Below are positions 18,668-28,400 of a stretch of DNA of 64,000 nt, piece by piece. How positions within the stretch are numbered: position 1 is the stretch's first letter; each line of letters starts with the position of its first letter. Source of the DNA: Nocardioides caeni. Its GTDB lineage: Bacteria > Actinomycetota > Actinomycetes > Propionibacteriales > Nocardioidaceae. The notes below the pieces were generated by a model. That model saw only the letters and a list, made by a program, of their open reading frames with translations, did no database searches and was not told where the DNA came from. Location: the NCBI RefSeq assembly GCF_004912195.1, contig NZ_STGW01000001.1, positions 176,967 to 240,966 on the forward strand. The letters are read 5' to 3'. Both the position numbers and the translations under genes were made by a program.

Positions 18668-20188
18668 GTGGTTGATCGGGTGCGGCCGCGCGACCTGATG
18701 TTCCTCGAGGACGAGTCGCCGGAGACACCGCTGCACAACGCCACCATCGAGATCTTCGATCCCGGTGAGGGCGAGGATGCGCTCGACCACGCGGCCCTGC
18801 TGAACCTCATCCGCGACCGGATCGCCTTCGTCCCGCGCTACCGCCAGCGCCTGCAGGCGGTGCCCGGCCACCTCGCCGCACCGCTGTGGGTCGACGACGA
18901 GAACTTCGACCTCGCCTTCCACGTGCGCCGCTCCGCGCTGCCGCGCCCGGGCACGGCCGCCCAGCTGCGGGAGCTGGTTGCCCGCATCGTGTCCCGGCCG
19001 CTCGACCGCAGCAGGCCGCTGTGGGAGATCTACTTCGTCGAGGGTCTCGAGGGCGGCCGCGTCGCGCTGCTCACCAAGACCCACCAGGCGCTGGTCGACG
19101 GCGTGCACACCGTCGACCTCGGCCAGTTGCTGCTCGACCTGCAGCCCGAGACGCGCGAGCTGGAGCCCGACGACTGGGCCCCCAGGCGGACCCCCAACCC
19201 TGCTCGGCTGCTGGCCGACGCCGTCCGCGGCAACCTCACCGACCCCGGAGAGCTCCTCGACACGGTGCGGACGGGGTCGCGCGCGTTCGCGCGTGAGGCC
19301 GATCGCCGCACCGGCCGGGCCCGCTCGTTCGCCCGCGCCGCGACCGGCCGACGCCCCCGCACCAAGGGCGTGATCAACGGACCGCTGTCCCAGCAGCGCC
19401 GCGTCGTGACGGTCGAGACCTGCCTGGCCGACTACCGCCGCGTCCGCGAGGCCCACGGCGGCACGATCAACGACGTCATCCTCGCGACGCTGACCGGCGC
19501 GCTCCGCGCCTGGCTGATGACGCGGGCGGAGTCGATGGGCGGGCTGCGCCAGGTCCGCGCACTCGTGCCGGTGTCGGTCATCGACGAGGAGCTGGAAGCC
19601 ACGTCGCTCGGCTCCCAGATTGCCGCCCACTTCGTCGACCTCCCGATCGGCGAGCCGAGCCCGGCCGTCCGGCTGCACCAGGTCTCCTACTCGTTCCAGG
19701 CGCACAAGGACACCGGGCGCAGCGTCGCGGCCAACCGGCTCGCCGGCATCGCCGGCTTCGCGCCGACCACCTTCCACGCCATCGGCTCGCGGGTGGCGTC
19801 CGACGAGCTGCGGCGCGGCTACCAGCTCTCGGTCACCAACGTGCCCGGACCGCAGGCACCGCTCTATGCCGCCGGCGCCCGGATGCTCGCCAGCTATCCC
19901 GTGCCGCCGCTGACGGCCGGCCACCCGCTGGCGATCGGCGTGACGTCGTACGACGGCGGCGTGTTCTACGGCATCACGGCCGACCGCGACTGGATCCCCG
20001 ACGCCGAGCTGTTCGGCACCTGCATCGGGGAAGCACTCGACGAGCTCCTCGAGATCTCCGCCGAGGGCCGCGACCGTGCCCCTCGGGGCCGGCGCGCGAC
20101 GAAGGGTTCGGTGACCGGGAAGGTCGTTGCCAAGGCGACGCAGCGGTCGGCGCGCAAGTCGCCGCCGCGTCCGGGACCGAAGGCGTGA
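18668..20188 (+). CDS. Wax ester synthase/diacylglycerol acyltransferase (WS/DGAT) homologue
   Basis: 506 residues matching the WS/DGAT family from RVRPRDLMFLEDESPETPLHNA onward, with the PLWVDDENFDL and PLDRSRPLWEIYFVEGLEGG motifs and NVPGPQAPLYAAGARM near the C-terminus. Family members esterify diacylglycerol or fatty alcohols with acyl-CoA. The active-site HHxxxDG motif reads HQALVDG, so the second histidine, usually considered catalytic, is glutamine. The GTG at 18668 follows GGAGAGAG; an in-frame ATG at 18617 is an alternative. The stop overlaps a 52-residue membrane-peptide gene. Confidence 0.83.
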   Translation: MVDRVRPRDLMFLEDESPETPLHNATIEIFDPGEGEDALDHAALLNLIRDRIAFVPRYRQRLQAVPGHLAAPLWVDDENFDLAFHVRRSALPRPGTAAQLRELVARIVSRPLDRSRPLWEIYFVEGLEGGRVALLTKTHQALVDGVHTVDLGQLLLDLQPETRELEPDDWAPRRTPNPARLLADAVRGNLTDPGELLDTVRTGSRAFAREADRRTGRARSFARAATGRRPRTKGVINGPLSQQRRVVTVETCLADYRRVREAHGGTINDVILATLTGALRAWLMTRAESMGGLRQVRALVPVSVIDEELEATSLGSQIAAHFVDLPIGEPSPAVRLHQVSYSFQAHKDTGRSVAANRLAGIAGFAPTTFHAIGSRVASDELRRGYQLSVTNVPGPQAPLYAAGARMLASYPVPPLTAGHPLAIGVTSYDGGVFYGITADRDWIPDAELFGTCIGEALDELLEISAEGRDRAPRGRRATKGSVTGKVVAKATQRSARKSPPRPGPKA

Positions 20189-20343
20189 CCCCGCTCCATC
20201 TCGGGGCGCTTCATCCCGTCGAGCAGGCGGCGACGATGGTGCTCGCCTTCGGGCCGTTCGTCGTGCTCGGCATCGTGATCGCCCTGCGCAAGCGGGCCGA
20301 GACCCGCTCCGGGAGCAGCCCGGAGCGGAACGACGGCGAGTAG
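20185..20343 (+). CDS. 52-residue single-pass membrane peptide
   Basis: A short open frame with GTG overlapping the WS/DGAT stop (GTGA). It encodes [18 protein letters not shown] followed by one hydrophobic helix (VLAFGPFVVLGIVIAL) and a charged tail RKRAETRSGSSPERNDGE. The 4-base overlap, clear membrane topology and positive-inside tail support a real gene. I know no function. The stop abuts the stop of the convergent DUF2505 gene. Confidence 0.6.
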   Translation: MTPLHLGALHPVEQAATMVLAFGPFVVLGIVIALRKRAETRSGSSPERNDGE

Positions 20344-20829
20344 TCAGTCCGCCGCGAGCCACTCCTTGCCGGTGCGCTCCTCGGCGCGCAGGGCGCTGCC
20401 GAGCAGCTTGGCCAACAACTGCTCGATCTTGCCGGCGACCAGTGGGATCTTGACGGTGATCTCGAGCTCGACGGTCTCCGTCGTGACGCCGTCCGCCTCG
20501 ACGAGAGTCGCGGTGCCCCGCATCTCGCCCGGCTTGCCGGGGATGCCCACCAGCACGGTGGCGTTGGTCGGGCTCGACCACGTCTCGGTCTGCACGATCG
20601 TGGTCGTCGCACCGACGATCTTCTGGGCGAAGGCCGGCACACGGTCCGTCGGCTGGTCCATCTCGATGCGGACCGCCTTCGCATCCACGTTGCCCTCGAT
20701 CTCGACCGCGAAGCGGGTGGCGCGCTGGTTGCGGCACACCTGCTCGCGGAAGGTCGGGTCGGACAGCATGGCGGCGACCTCGATCGCCGGCGCGTCGTAG
20801 GTCATGGTGTGCACCAGTCGGGTGGGCAT
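20344..20829 (-). CDS. DUF2505 family protein (SRPBCC-like), copy 1
   Basis: 161 residues, with YDAPAIEVAAMLSDPTFREQV at the N-terminus and ELEITVKIPLVAGKIEQLLAK near the end, as in the actinobacterial DUF2505 family, which I take to have a Bet v1/START-like fold. Such folds often bind hydrophobic ligands. The ATG lies one base after the stop of the second, upstream DUF2505 gene, so the two are a coupled tandem pair. No catalytic residues can be assigned. Confidence 0.85.
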   Translation of the reverse strand: MPTRLVHTMTYDAPAIEVAAMLSDPTFREQVCRNQRATRFAVEIEGNVDAKAVRIEMDQPTDRVPAFAQKIVGATTTIVQTETWSSPTNATVLVGIPGKPGEMRGTATLVEADGVTTETVELEITVKIPLVAGKIEQLLAKLLGSALRAEERTGKEWLAAD

Positions 20830-20830
20830 G

Positions 20831-21313
20831 TCAGCGTTCTCCGTTGAGCCAGGCGACCCCGACGGTGTGCTCGACCGTCAGTCCCGCGTCGATGTTGTCC
20901 GCCATGAGCTTCTCCAGCTTGCCCGCGATGAGCGGCACCTTCACGGTGACCTCGAGCTCCTGGACATAGCGGGTGCCGCCGCCGTCGGCCACGACGGTGA
21001 CGGTCCCGCTCGCCCGGGTCGGCTTGCCGGGCGCGGTGATCTCGATCGACGCCGAGGTCGGTCCCGACCACTCCTCGCGCACGAGAGCGCGGGTGGTGTC
21101 ACCGGCGATCTTCTTGGCGATGGCCGGGAGACCGGCGGTGTTCTGCACCTGGTCGATCAGGATGCTGGCCCCTGCGCCCTTCGGCGTGACAGTCACGTCC
21201 ATCGACACCACGTCCTGAGCGGCACCGACCTTCTCCCGGAAGGAGGGATCGGCGAGCATCGCGAACACGTCGGCCGGGGCAGCGTCGTACCTCAGCTCAC
21301 GGCGGTAGTCCAT
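20831..21313 (-). CDS. DUF2505 family protein (SRPBCC-like), copy 2
   Basis: 160 residues, clearly paralogous to the downstream gene: both have DPSFREKV/DPTFREQV and VTVKVPLIAGKLEKLMA/ITVKIPLVAGKIEQLLA. I chose the ATG at 21313 (MDYRRELRYDAAP) because it aligns with the start of copy 1; CATGAT six bases upstream could be a leaderless promoter box. A longer frame to 21355 is not supported. The pair probably arose by local duplication and may form a heterodimer; that is inference. Confidence 0.85.
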   Translation of the reverse strand: MDYRRELRYDAAPADVFAMLADPSFREKVGAAQDVVSMDVTVTPKGAGASILIDQVQNTAGLPAIAKKIAGDTTRALVREEWSGPTSASIEITAPGKPTRASGTVTVVADGGGTRYVQELEVTVKVPLIAGKLEKLMADNIDAGLTVEHTVGVAWLNGER

Positions 21314-21348
21314 GGTGACATCATGTCGCACGAACTCGCGGATGGCGG

Positions 21349-21382
21349 TTGCCACCCCATGTCGAAGCGCTAGTGTCGTGGC
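21349..21382 (+). promoter_or_regulatory. Leaderless promoter of the glutamate dehydrogenase gene
   Basis: TTGCCA at 21349-21354, a 16-base spacer and TAGTGT at 21371-21376 are followed after six bases by the GTG start. Transcription would begin on the start codon, and no ribosome site is present. This is the best-formed promoter I see in the window. Confidence 0.6.
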
Positions 21383-24300
21383 GTGTCAACGACGACGCTC
21401 CAGCCCGCGACCCCCGGTGCCGACAGGGACCGGATCTTCGAGCAGGCCGCGGCTGCGGCCGGCCCCGCCAAGGGAAGCGGGGGGCCACCGCGGGCGGACC
21501 TGCCAGCGCTCCTGCGGGCCTACTATCGCCACGTCTCGACGGACGACCTCGCGATCCGCAGCGACGTCGACGTCTACGGCGCCTTCGCTGCGCATCATCA
21601 TCTCGCCCTCGAGCGACCGCCGGGGACGGGCCGGGTGCGCGTCTACACGCCAACCGTCGCCGAGCACGGCTGGTCGGCGGCCGGACACTCGGTCGTGCAG
21701 ATCGTCGTCGAGGACATGCCCTTCCTCGTCGACTCCATCACGATGGTGTTGTCCCGTCTGCTGCACGACGTGCGCACGGTCGTCCACCCCACGTTCGACG
21801 TACGACGGGACGCGGCCGGCCACCTCGAGTCCGCCGCGCCCGTGGCGGCGGGATCGATCGAGGCGCCCGACGGAGCCGTCCGCGAGTCGTGGATGCACCT
21901 CGAGGTCGGTCGCCTCGGCGATGACGACGAGGCCGAGCGCGTCGCCGCCGAGTGCCATCGCGTGCTCGGTGACGTCCGTGCTGCCGTGGAGGACTGGTCG
22001 CGGATGCACGAGCAGGTCGCCGACATCGTCGCCGGCACGAGCTCGGCGCCGCCGCCGTTGGAGCCGGCCGAGGTCCGGCGCGCCGCCGAGCTGCTGACCT
22101 GGCTGGCTGACGAGCACTTCACCTTCCTCGGCTATCGCGAGTACGTCCTCGATCGCGCGCCGATCGAGGGCGGGACGGGCGAGGAGGATGTGCTGCGTGC
22201 CGTTCCGGGCACGGGGCTGGGCATCCTGCGCGAGGCGCCCGGCGAGGCCGACTCCTCGGTGGCCTTCGGACGCCTGCCGGAGGCGGTGCGTGCCAAGGCG
22301 CGGGAGAAGACGCTGCTGGTGCTGGCAAAGGCCAATTCGCGTTCGACCGTCCATCGCCCGCCTATCTCGACTACGTCAGCGTGAAGACCTTCGGTCCCGA
22401 CGGTGAGGTCGTGGGGGAGCGGCGCTTCCTCGGGTTGCTCTCCAGCGCCGCCTACACGGAGTCGGTGCAGCACATCCCGCTGCTGCGCGACAAGGTCGCC
22501 GAGGTGATCGCCCGCAGTGGGCTCGACGCCCGCAGCCACGACGGGGCCGCGCTCCTCGACACCCTCGAGACCTATCCGCGCGACGAGCTGTTCCACACGC
22601 CGGTCGAGGAGCTGACCCCGATCGTCGAGGCGGCGATGCAGGCGCGCGAGCGCCGGGCGGTGCGGATGTTCATCCGCCGCGACACCTATGCCCGCTACCT
22701 GTCCGTGCTGGTCTATCTCCCGCGCGACCGCTACAACACCAGCGTCCGGCACAAGTTCGTGCGCATCCTGGTCGACCAGATCGGTCGAGGGCGGATCACC
22801 GCGGACGACATCGAGTTCAACGTCAGCATCAACGAGTCGATGACTGCGCGGGTGCACTTCGTCGTCCACCTGCCGAAGGGCGAGCTGGTCCCGGACGACA
22901 TCGACACCTCGGACCTGGAGCGACGACTGGTCGAGGCGTCCCGGTCGTGGCAGGAGGACTTCCTCCAGGCCGTCATCGCCGAATACGGCGAGGAGGCGGG
23001 CTCGTTGCTCGGACGTCGCTACGTCGACGCCTTCCCCGAGGCCTACAAGGAGGACTTCGGCCCGCGCACCGCGGCGGTCGACCTCGCCCGCATCGAGGGC
23101 ATCGAGGGCGAGCAGGGTCTGGACCAGTCGCTCTACTCCGAGGTCGACGCCGACGACGGCGAGGCTCGTCTGAAGGTCTTCCGCATCGGGGAGCCGCTCT
23201 CCTTGAGCGGGGTCCTCCCGATGTTGTCCTCGATGGGGGTCGAGGTCGTCGACGAGCGGCCCTACATGCTGGCCGGCGTGCCGCGGCGCACGCACATCTA
23301 CGACTTCGGCCTGCGCTACGGCGGTGCCCTGCCCGACCACGCCCGCGATCTCTTCGCCGACGCGCTGCGCGCGATGTGGGACGGGCAGACCGAGATCGAC
23401 GGGTTCAACCGCCTCGTCCTGCGCGCGCGGCTGACCTGGCGGCAGGCCCTGCTGCTGCGCGCCTACGCCAAGTACATGAAGCAGGGCAACAGTCCGTTTG
23501 CCATCGACTCCATCGAGCAGGCGCTGGTCGACAACGTCGACCTGGCCCGGCTGCTGGTCGGGCTGTTCGAGGCGCGCTTCGACCCGGACCTCGATCATGA
23601 CCGCGAAGCTCGGCGGACCGACCTCGTCGGACGGATCAAGGCTGCGCTGGACGACGTCGTCAGCCTCGACCACGACCGCATCCTCCGGGCCTACCTCACC
23701 CACATCGAGGCGACCCTGCGCACCAACTACTTCCAGGTCGGTGGAGCATCGGGCACGGCCGCCCACGAGGTGAAGGACTACCTCTCGCTCAAGCTCGAGC
23801 CGTCCGCGATCCCCGACCTCCCCGAGCCGCGCCCGAAGTTCGAGATCTTCGTCTACTCGCCGCGGGTGGAGGGGGTGCACCTCCGGTTCGGCTCGGTCGC
23901 TCGAGGCGGCCTGCGATGGTCGGACCGCCGCGACGACTTCCGCACCGAGATCCTCGGCCTGGTCAAGGCCCAGATGGTCAAGAACACCGTGATCGTGCCG
24001 GTCGGGGCCAAGGGCGGCTTCTACGCCAAGCAGCTGCCGGACGCGAGCGATCGCGAGGCCTGGCTGGCGGAGGGCGTGGCCTGCTACAAGACCTTCATCC
24101 GTGGGCTGCTGGACGTGACCGACAACCTCGTCGCCGGTGAGACGGTGCCCCCCGAGCGAGTGGTCCGGCACGACGGCGACGACTCCTACCTGGTGGTGGC
24201 CGCCGACAAGGGCACGGCGACCTTCTCCGACATCGCCAACGGGGTCGCGGGTGACTACGGCTTCTGGCTGGGCGATGCCTTCGCCAGCGGCGGCTCGGTG

Positions 24301-26361
24301 GGCTACGACCACAAGGCGATGGGCATCACCGCCAAGGGTGCCTGGGTCTCGGTCCGGCGACACTTCCGCGAGATGGGCATCGACTGCCAGGCCGAGGACA
24401 TCACGGTCGTCGGCATCGGCGACATGTCGGGCGACGTCTTCGGCAACGGCATGCTCTGCTCGGAGCACATCCGACTGGTGGCGGCCTTCGACCACCGCGA
24501 CATCTTCATCGACCCGGAGCCGGACGCCGCGACGTCGTACGCCGAGCGACGTCGTCTCTTCGACCTGCCGCGTTCGAGCTGGCAGGACTACGACACCGCG
24601 TTGATCTCCGAGGGTGGCGGCGTCTTCCCGCGCAGCGCCAAGTCGATCCCCGTCAACGCCCACATCCGCGCCTCCCTCGGCATCGCCGGGCACGTCGAGC
24701 AGATGACACCGGCCGAGCTGATGAAGGCGATCCTGCTCGCCCCCGCAGACCTGCTGTGGAACGGCGGCATCGGCACCTACGTGAAGGCGGCGACCGAGAC
24801 CAACGCCGATGCCGGGGACAAGGCGAACGACGCGATCCGCGTCAACGGCGGTCAGCTGCGGGTGCGGTGCGTCGGCGAGGGCGGAAACCTCGGCTTCACC
24901 CAGCGTGGACGGATCGAGTACGCCGACCCCGTCAACGGTGCCGGCGGCCGCATCAACACCGACTTCATCGACAACTCGGCGGGCGTGGACACCTCCGACC
25001 ACGAGGTGAACCTCAAGATCCTGCTCGACCAGATCGTTCGTGACGGTGACCTGACGGGCAAGCAGCGCAACGAGCTCCTCGCGTCGATGACCGACGAGGT
25101 CGCGGACCTGGTGCTGCGGGACAACTATGACCAGAACCTCGCGCTGGCCAATGCGGCCCGCAACGCACCGTCGCTGCTTCACGTGCACGAGCAGTGGATG
25201 CGTCATCTCGAGCGCGAGGGCCTGCTGGACCGCGAGCTCGAGGCGCTGCCGGCGACCCGAGAGGTCCAGCGCCGACTCGAGTCGCAGGGAGCGCTGACGA
25301 TGCCCGAGCTGGCGGTGCTGATGGCCTACACCAAGATCGTTCTGGCCGACGAGCTCCTGGCCACCGACCTGCCGGAGGATCCCTACCTCACGCTGGATCT
25401 CGTGTCGTACTTCCCGACGCCGGTCCAGGAGCGGTTCCGCCAGCAGGTCGCGGCCCATCCGCTGCGGCGCGAGATCATCGTCACCCAGGTCGTCAACGAC
25501 CTGGTCAACGGCGCCGGCATGACCTACTGGCCGCGGCTCGCGGGGGAGACTGGCGCCAGCCCGGCTGAGCTGACCCGGGCCAACTTCGTCGCTCGCGAGA
25601 TCTTCGGATCGCTGGCACTGCGCAAGGAGCTGGAGCAGTACGACAACCAGCTCGACGCCGCGGTCCAGACACGGATGCGGGTCGAGATGCGCACCCTGGT
25701 CGAGCGGGCGTCGCGATGGCTGGTGACCAACCGGCGGGCGCCGCTGGACAGCCACGGCACGGTCGAGATGTTCGCAGAGCCGGTGCAGTCGACGATGCTC
25801 GAGCTGCCCGAACTCCTCAGCGGCTCCGAGCTGCACGCCTACGAGGCGCGCCGGCGCACGTTCGAGGGCCAGGGGGTGCCGGAGGACCTCGCGGCGAGGG
25901 TGGCGACCTACGACGTGGCCTACTCGTTGCTCAACGTGGTCGAGATCGCCACACGCCTGGAGCTCCCGCCAGCCGACGTCGCGCGGGTGCACTTCGCCCT
26001 CGGCGAAAGGCTCGGACTGTCCGCGCTGCACCAACAGATCGTGGACCTGCCCCGGGCCGACCAGTGGCAGACGATGGCGCGCGCCGCCCTGCGTGACGAC
26101 CTGCACGGCGTCCACGCCCAGCTGACCGCGCAGGTCTTCGCGGCGACGGTGGACTCCCCGCCAGCGGAGGACCAGACGGCCGATGTCTCGGGCGAGGAGG
26201 CGATGACCGCCGCCGAGCGACGGGTCGCGGACTGGGAGTCCGAGGCCGGCGGCGACGTGGGTCAGGCGATGACGGCCCTCGCCGCCGTGTGTCGCGAGGA
26301 GCCCGCCGACATCGCGAAGGTGTCGGTGGGTCTGCGCGTGGTGCGTGGCCTGCTGTCGTGA
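21383..26361 (+). pseudogene. gdh: NAD-dependent glutamate dehydrogenase (large type), broken by a one-base deletion
   Basis: The two frames 21383-22384 and 22381-26361 together encode one large (about 1650-residue) NAD-glutamate dehydrogenase, which oxidises glutamate to 2-oxoglutarate and ammonia. The first frame ends its homology at KANSRSTVHR; homology resumes one frame back as PAYLDYVSVKTFGPDGEVVG. A single base is missing near 22355-22361 in a run of C and G. Inserting one base would restore the whole protein, including the catalytic region (GGLRWSDRRDDFRTE, VPVGAKGGFYAKQ). Everything else looks intact, so a sequencing or assembly error, or a very recent mutation, is likely. It overlaps the ABC gene by GTGA. 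Confidence 0.85.
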
Positions 26362-27260
26362 CGGCCATCCTGGCGCGGGGGCTGATCAAGACCTATGGCG
26401 ACCTGACAGCGGTCGATCACGTCGATCTCGAGGTCGGCGAGGGAGAGTTCGTCGGGGTGCTCGGCCCCAACGGTGCGGGCAAGACGACGCTGCTGGAGAT
26501 GATCGAGGGGCTGCGTCGCCCCGACGGTGGTGAGGTGCGGGTCCTCGGCGAGGCGGTGTGGCCTCGCAATGGCGGGCTGCAGGCACGGATCGGCGTCCAG
26601 CTCCAGGCCTCGTCGTTCTTCGAGCGGCTCACGGTCCGTGAGCAGATCCACACCTTCGCCAGTCTCTACGGCGTCGGCAGGGCGCCCGCCGACGAGTGGC
26701 TCGAACGGGTCGGACTGGTCGACAAGATCTCGACCCGGGTCGAGGACCTCTCGGGAGGCCAGGCCCAGCGACTCTCGATCGCCTGCGCGCTCGTCCATGA
26801 TCCCGAGCTCGTGTTCCTCGACGAGCCGACCTCAGCGCTCGACCCGCAGGCGCGGCGCAACCTGTGGGACCTGCTGTCGTCGATCAACGATGCGGGACGG
26901 ACCGTGGTCCTGACGACCCACCACATGGACGAGGCCGAGGCGCTGTGCGACCGCGTCGCGGTGATGGATCGCGGCCGGGTGCTGGTGCTCGACACCCCGG
27001 CCTCGCTGGTCCGTGGGTTGGACGCGCCCGCACGCATCACCGTGGCGCCGGGAGTGCTGGACCATGCCGCAGCGCTGGAGCTCCCGGGTGTCGCCGAGGT
27101 GGAGCACGACGACCTGGACGGGATCGTTTTGGTGACACGTGACCCGTCGACCGTCCTCGCCGAACTCGCCACCTCGCGCCGTCTGGACGGTGTGCGGGTC
27201 CAGACCGGCACGCTGGAGGACGTCTTCCTCTCCCTGACCGGACGGGAGTATCGCGCATGA
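26358..27260 (+). CDS. ABC-2 type transporter ATP-binding protein
   Basis: 300-residue ABC ATPase with Walker A GPNGAGKTT, a Q-loop region, signature LSGGQAQRLS, Walker B LVFLDEPTSALD and the switch histidine in LTTHHMDEAE. The C-terminal 90 residues are the small domain typical of drug or antibiotic export ATPases (DrrA/CcmA-like). The GTG overlaps the gdh stop, and the 3' end overlaps the permease start (ATGA). Substrate unknown. Confidence 0.92.
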   Translation: MTAILARGLIKTYGDLTAVDHVDLEVGEGEFVGVLGPNGAGKTTLLEMIEGLRRPDGGEVRVLGEAVWPRNGGLQARIGVQLQASSFFERLTVREQIHTFASLYGVGRAPADEWLERVGLVDKISTRVEDLSGGQAQRLSIACALVHDPELVFLDEPTSALDPQARRNLWDLLSSINDAGRTVVLTTHHMDEAEALCDRVAVMDRGRVLVLDTPASLVRGLDAPARITVAPGVLDHAAALELPGVAEVEHDDLDGIVLVTRDPSTVLAELATSRRLDGVRVQTGTLEDVFLSLTGREYRA

Positions 27261-28330
27261 GCTATCACCGCTCGGCGTTCTGGGCGCTGTCCGTCGCGAT
27301 CCTTCGGGGCTTCCTGCGGGACAAGGCCTCCGTCTTCTTCGCCGTGATCTTCCCGCTGATGTTCCTGGTGCTCTTCGGCGGCCTGTTCTCCAGCCAGGAC
27401 CAGTCGAAGGTCGACCTGGTGCAGGTGGGGGACGTCGCGCTCGTCGATGAGCTGCCCGACGGGGCTCGGGAGGCCTTCGAGGACACCTTCGAGGTCACCA
27501 GGTCCGACGACCTGGCCGCCGCGATCGAAGAGGTTCGCAAGGGCGATGCCGACGTGGTGCTCGAGCAGCGCGGCGACGAGCTGATCGCCCACTACACGCA
27601 GACCGAACAGGTGAAGGCCGCCATCACCCAGGGCACTCTCCGGGCGCTGGTCGACGGCACCAACGTGGCGCTGAGCGGCGAGCCGCCCCGCTTCTCCCTG
27701 TCCAGCGCCGCCGTCGAGGACGACTCGCTCACCACGATCCAGTTCGTCACCCCGGGCCTCCTGGGTTGGGCGATCGCGATGAGTGCGGCATTCGGTGCAG
27801 CCGCGACCCTCCAGGGTTGGCGACAGTCCAAGCTTCTGCGCCGGCTCCAGCTCGCCCCGGTCGGCACCGGCACGGTGGTCGCGGCGCGCATCGCCGTGAC
27901 CCTCACGATCGCGCTGGTCCAGCTCGCCGTCTTCGTCGGCCTCGCAGCGGCGGCGTTCGGCCTGCAGCTCACCGGCTCGTGGTGGATGTCGCTCCCCCTG
28001 GTGGTTGTCGGCACCCTGTGCTTCATGGCCGTCGGGCTCTTCGCGGGAGCCGTGGCCAAGACGGTGGAGGGTGCGGTCAACCTCGCCAACTTCCTGGTCC
28101 TGCCCATGGCCTTCCTCAGCGGCTCCTTCTTCCCGCTGGACGGCGCGCCCACCTGGCTGCAGCGGTTCTCGGACCTCCTTCCCCTCAAGCACCTCAACGA
28201 GGGGATGCTGGACGTGATGGTGCGGGGGCAGGGGCCGGGCAGCGCCGTCGTCCCGCTGCTGATCCTCGCCGCCTTCGCCGTCGTCATCACGGCGCTGGCG
28301 GCGAAGCTGTTCCGTTGGGACACCACCTGA
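27257..28330 (+). CDS. ABC-2 type transporter permease
   Basis: 357 residues. One N-terminal helix (ASVFFAVIFPLMFLVLFGGL) is followed by a periplasmic-side domain of about 150 residues and then five helices, the usual ABC-2 exporter permease plan, ending with NFLVLPMAFLSGSFFPLDG, the family's conserved helix-5 segment. It pairs with the ATPase encoded immediately upstream. Together they probably export a hydrophobic compound or lipid; nothing narrows the substrate. Confidence 0.9.
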   Translation: MSYHRSAFWALSVAILRGFLRDKASVFFAVIFPLMFLVLFGGLFSSQDQSKVDLVQVGDVALVDELPDGAREAFEDTFEVTRSDDLAAAIEEVRKGDADVVLEQRGDELIAHYTQTEQVKAAITQGTLRALVDGTNVALSGEPPRFSLSSAAVEDDSLTTIQFVTPGLLGWAIAMSAAFGAAATLQGWRQSKLLRRLQLAPVGTGTVVAARIAVTLTIALVQLAVFVGLAAAAFGLQLTGSWWMSLPLVVVGTLCFMAVGLFAGAVAKTVEGAVNLANFLVLPMAFLSGSFFPLDGAPTWLQRFSDLLPLKHLNEGMLDVMVRGQGPGSAVVPLLILAAFAVVITALAAKLFRWDTT

Positions 28331-28362
28331 CCGATTGGTCCTCACCCCTGACGGGCAACCAA

Positions 28363-28368
28363 TAGGCT
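28363..28368 (+). promoter_or_regulatory. Predicted -10 box of the antiporter gene
   Basis: TAGGCT lies 32 bases before the GTG start at 28401, with a GAGAGAGG ribosome site between them. A possible -35, TTGGTC at 28335, is too far away (22-base spacer). Confidence 0.35.
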
Positions 28369-28400
28369 CAGCCCAGTCGGCCGTCGAGAGAGGTGCGCCT

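Noticed and set aside
22340..22384. Programmed ribosomal frameshifting in the glutamate dehydrogenase gene
   Set aside because: A -1 shift would be needed, but there is no slippery heptamer or clear downstream structure, and the family is normally one uninterrupted frame.
22132..26115. A 1327-residue minus-strand open frame across the glutamate dehydrogenase gene
   Set aside because: Shadow frame of the conserved dehydrogenase; low-complexity composition and no recognisable domain.
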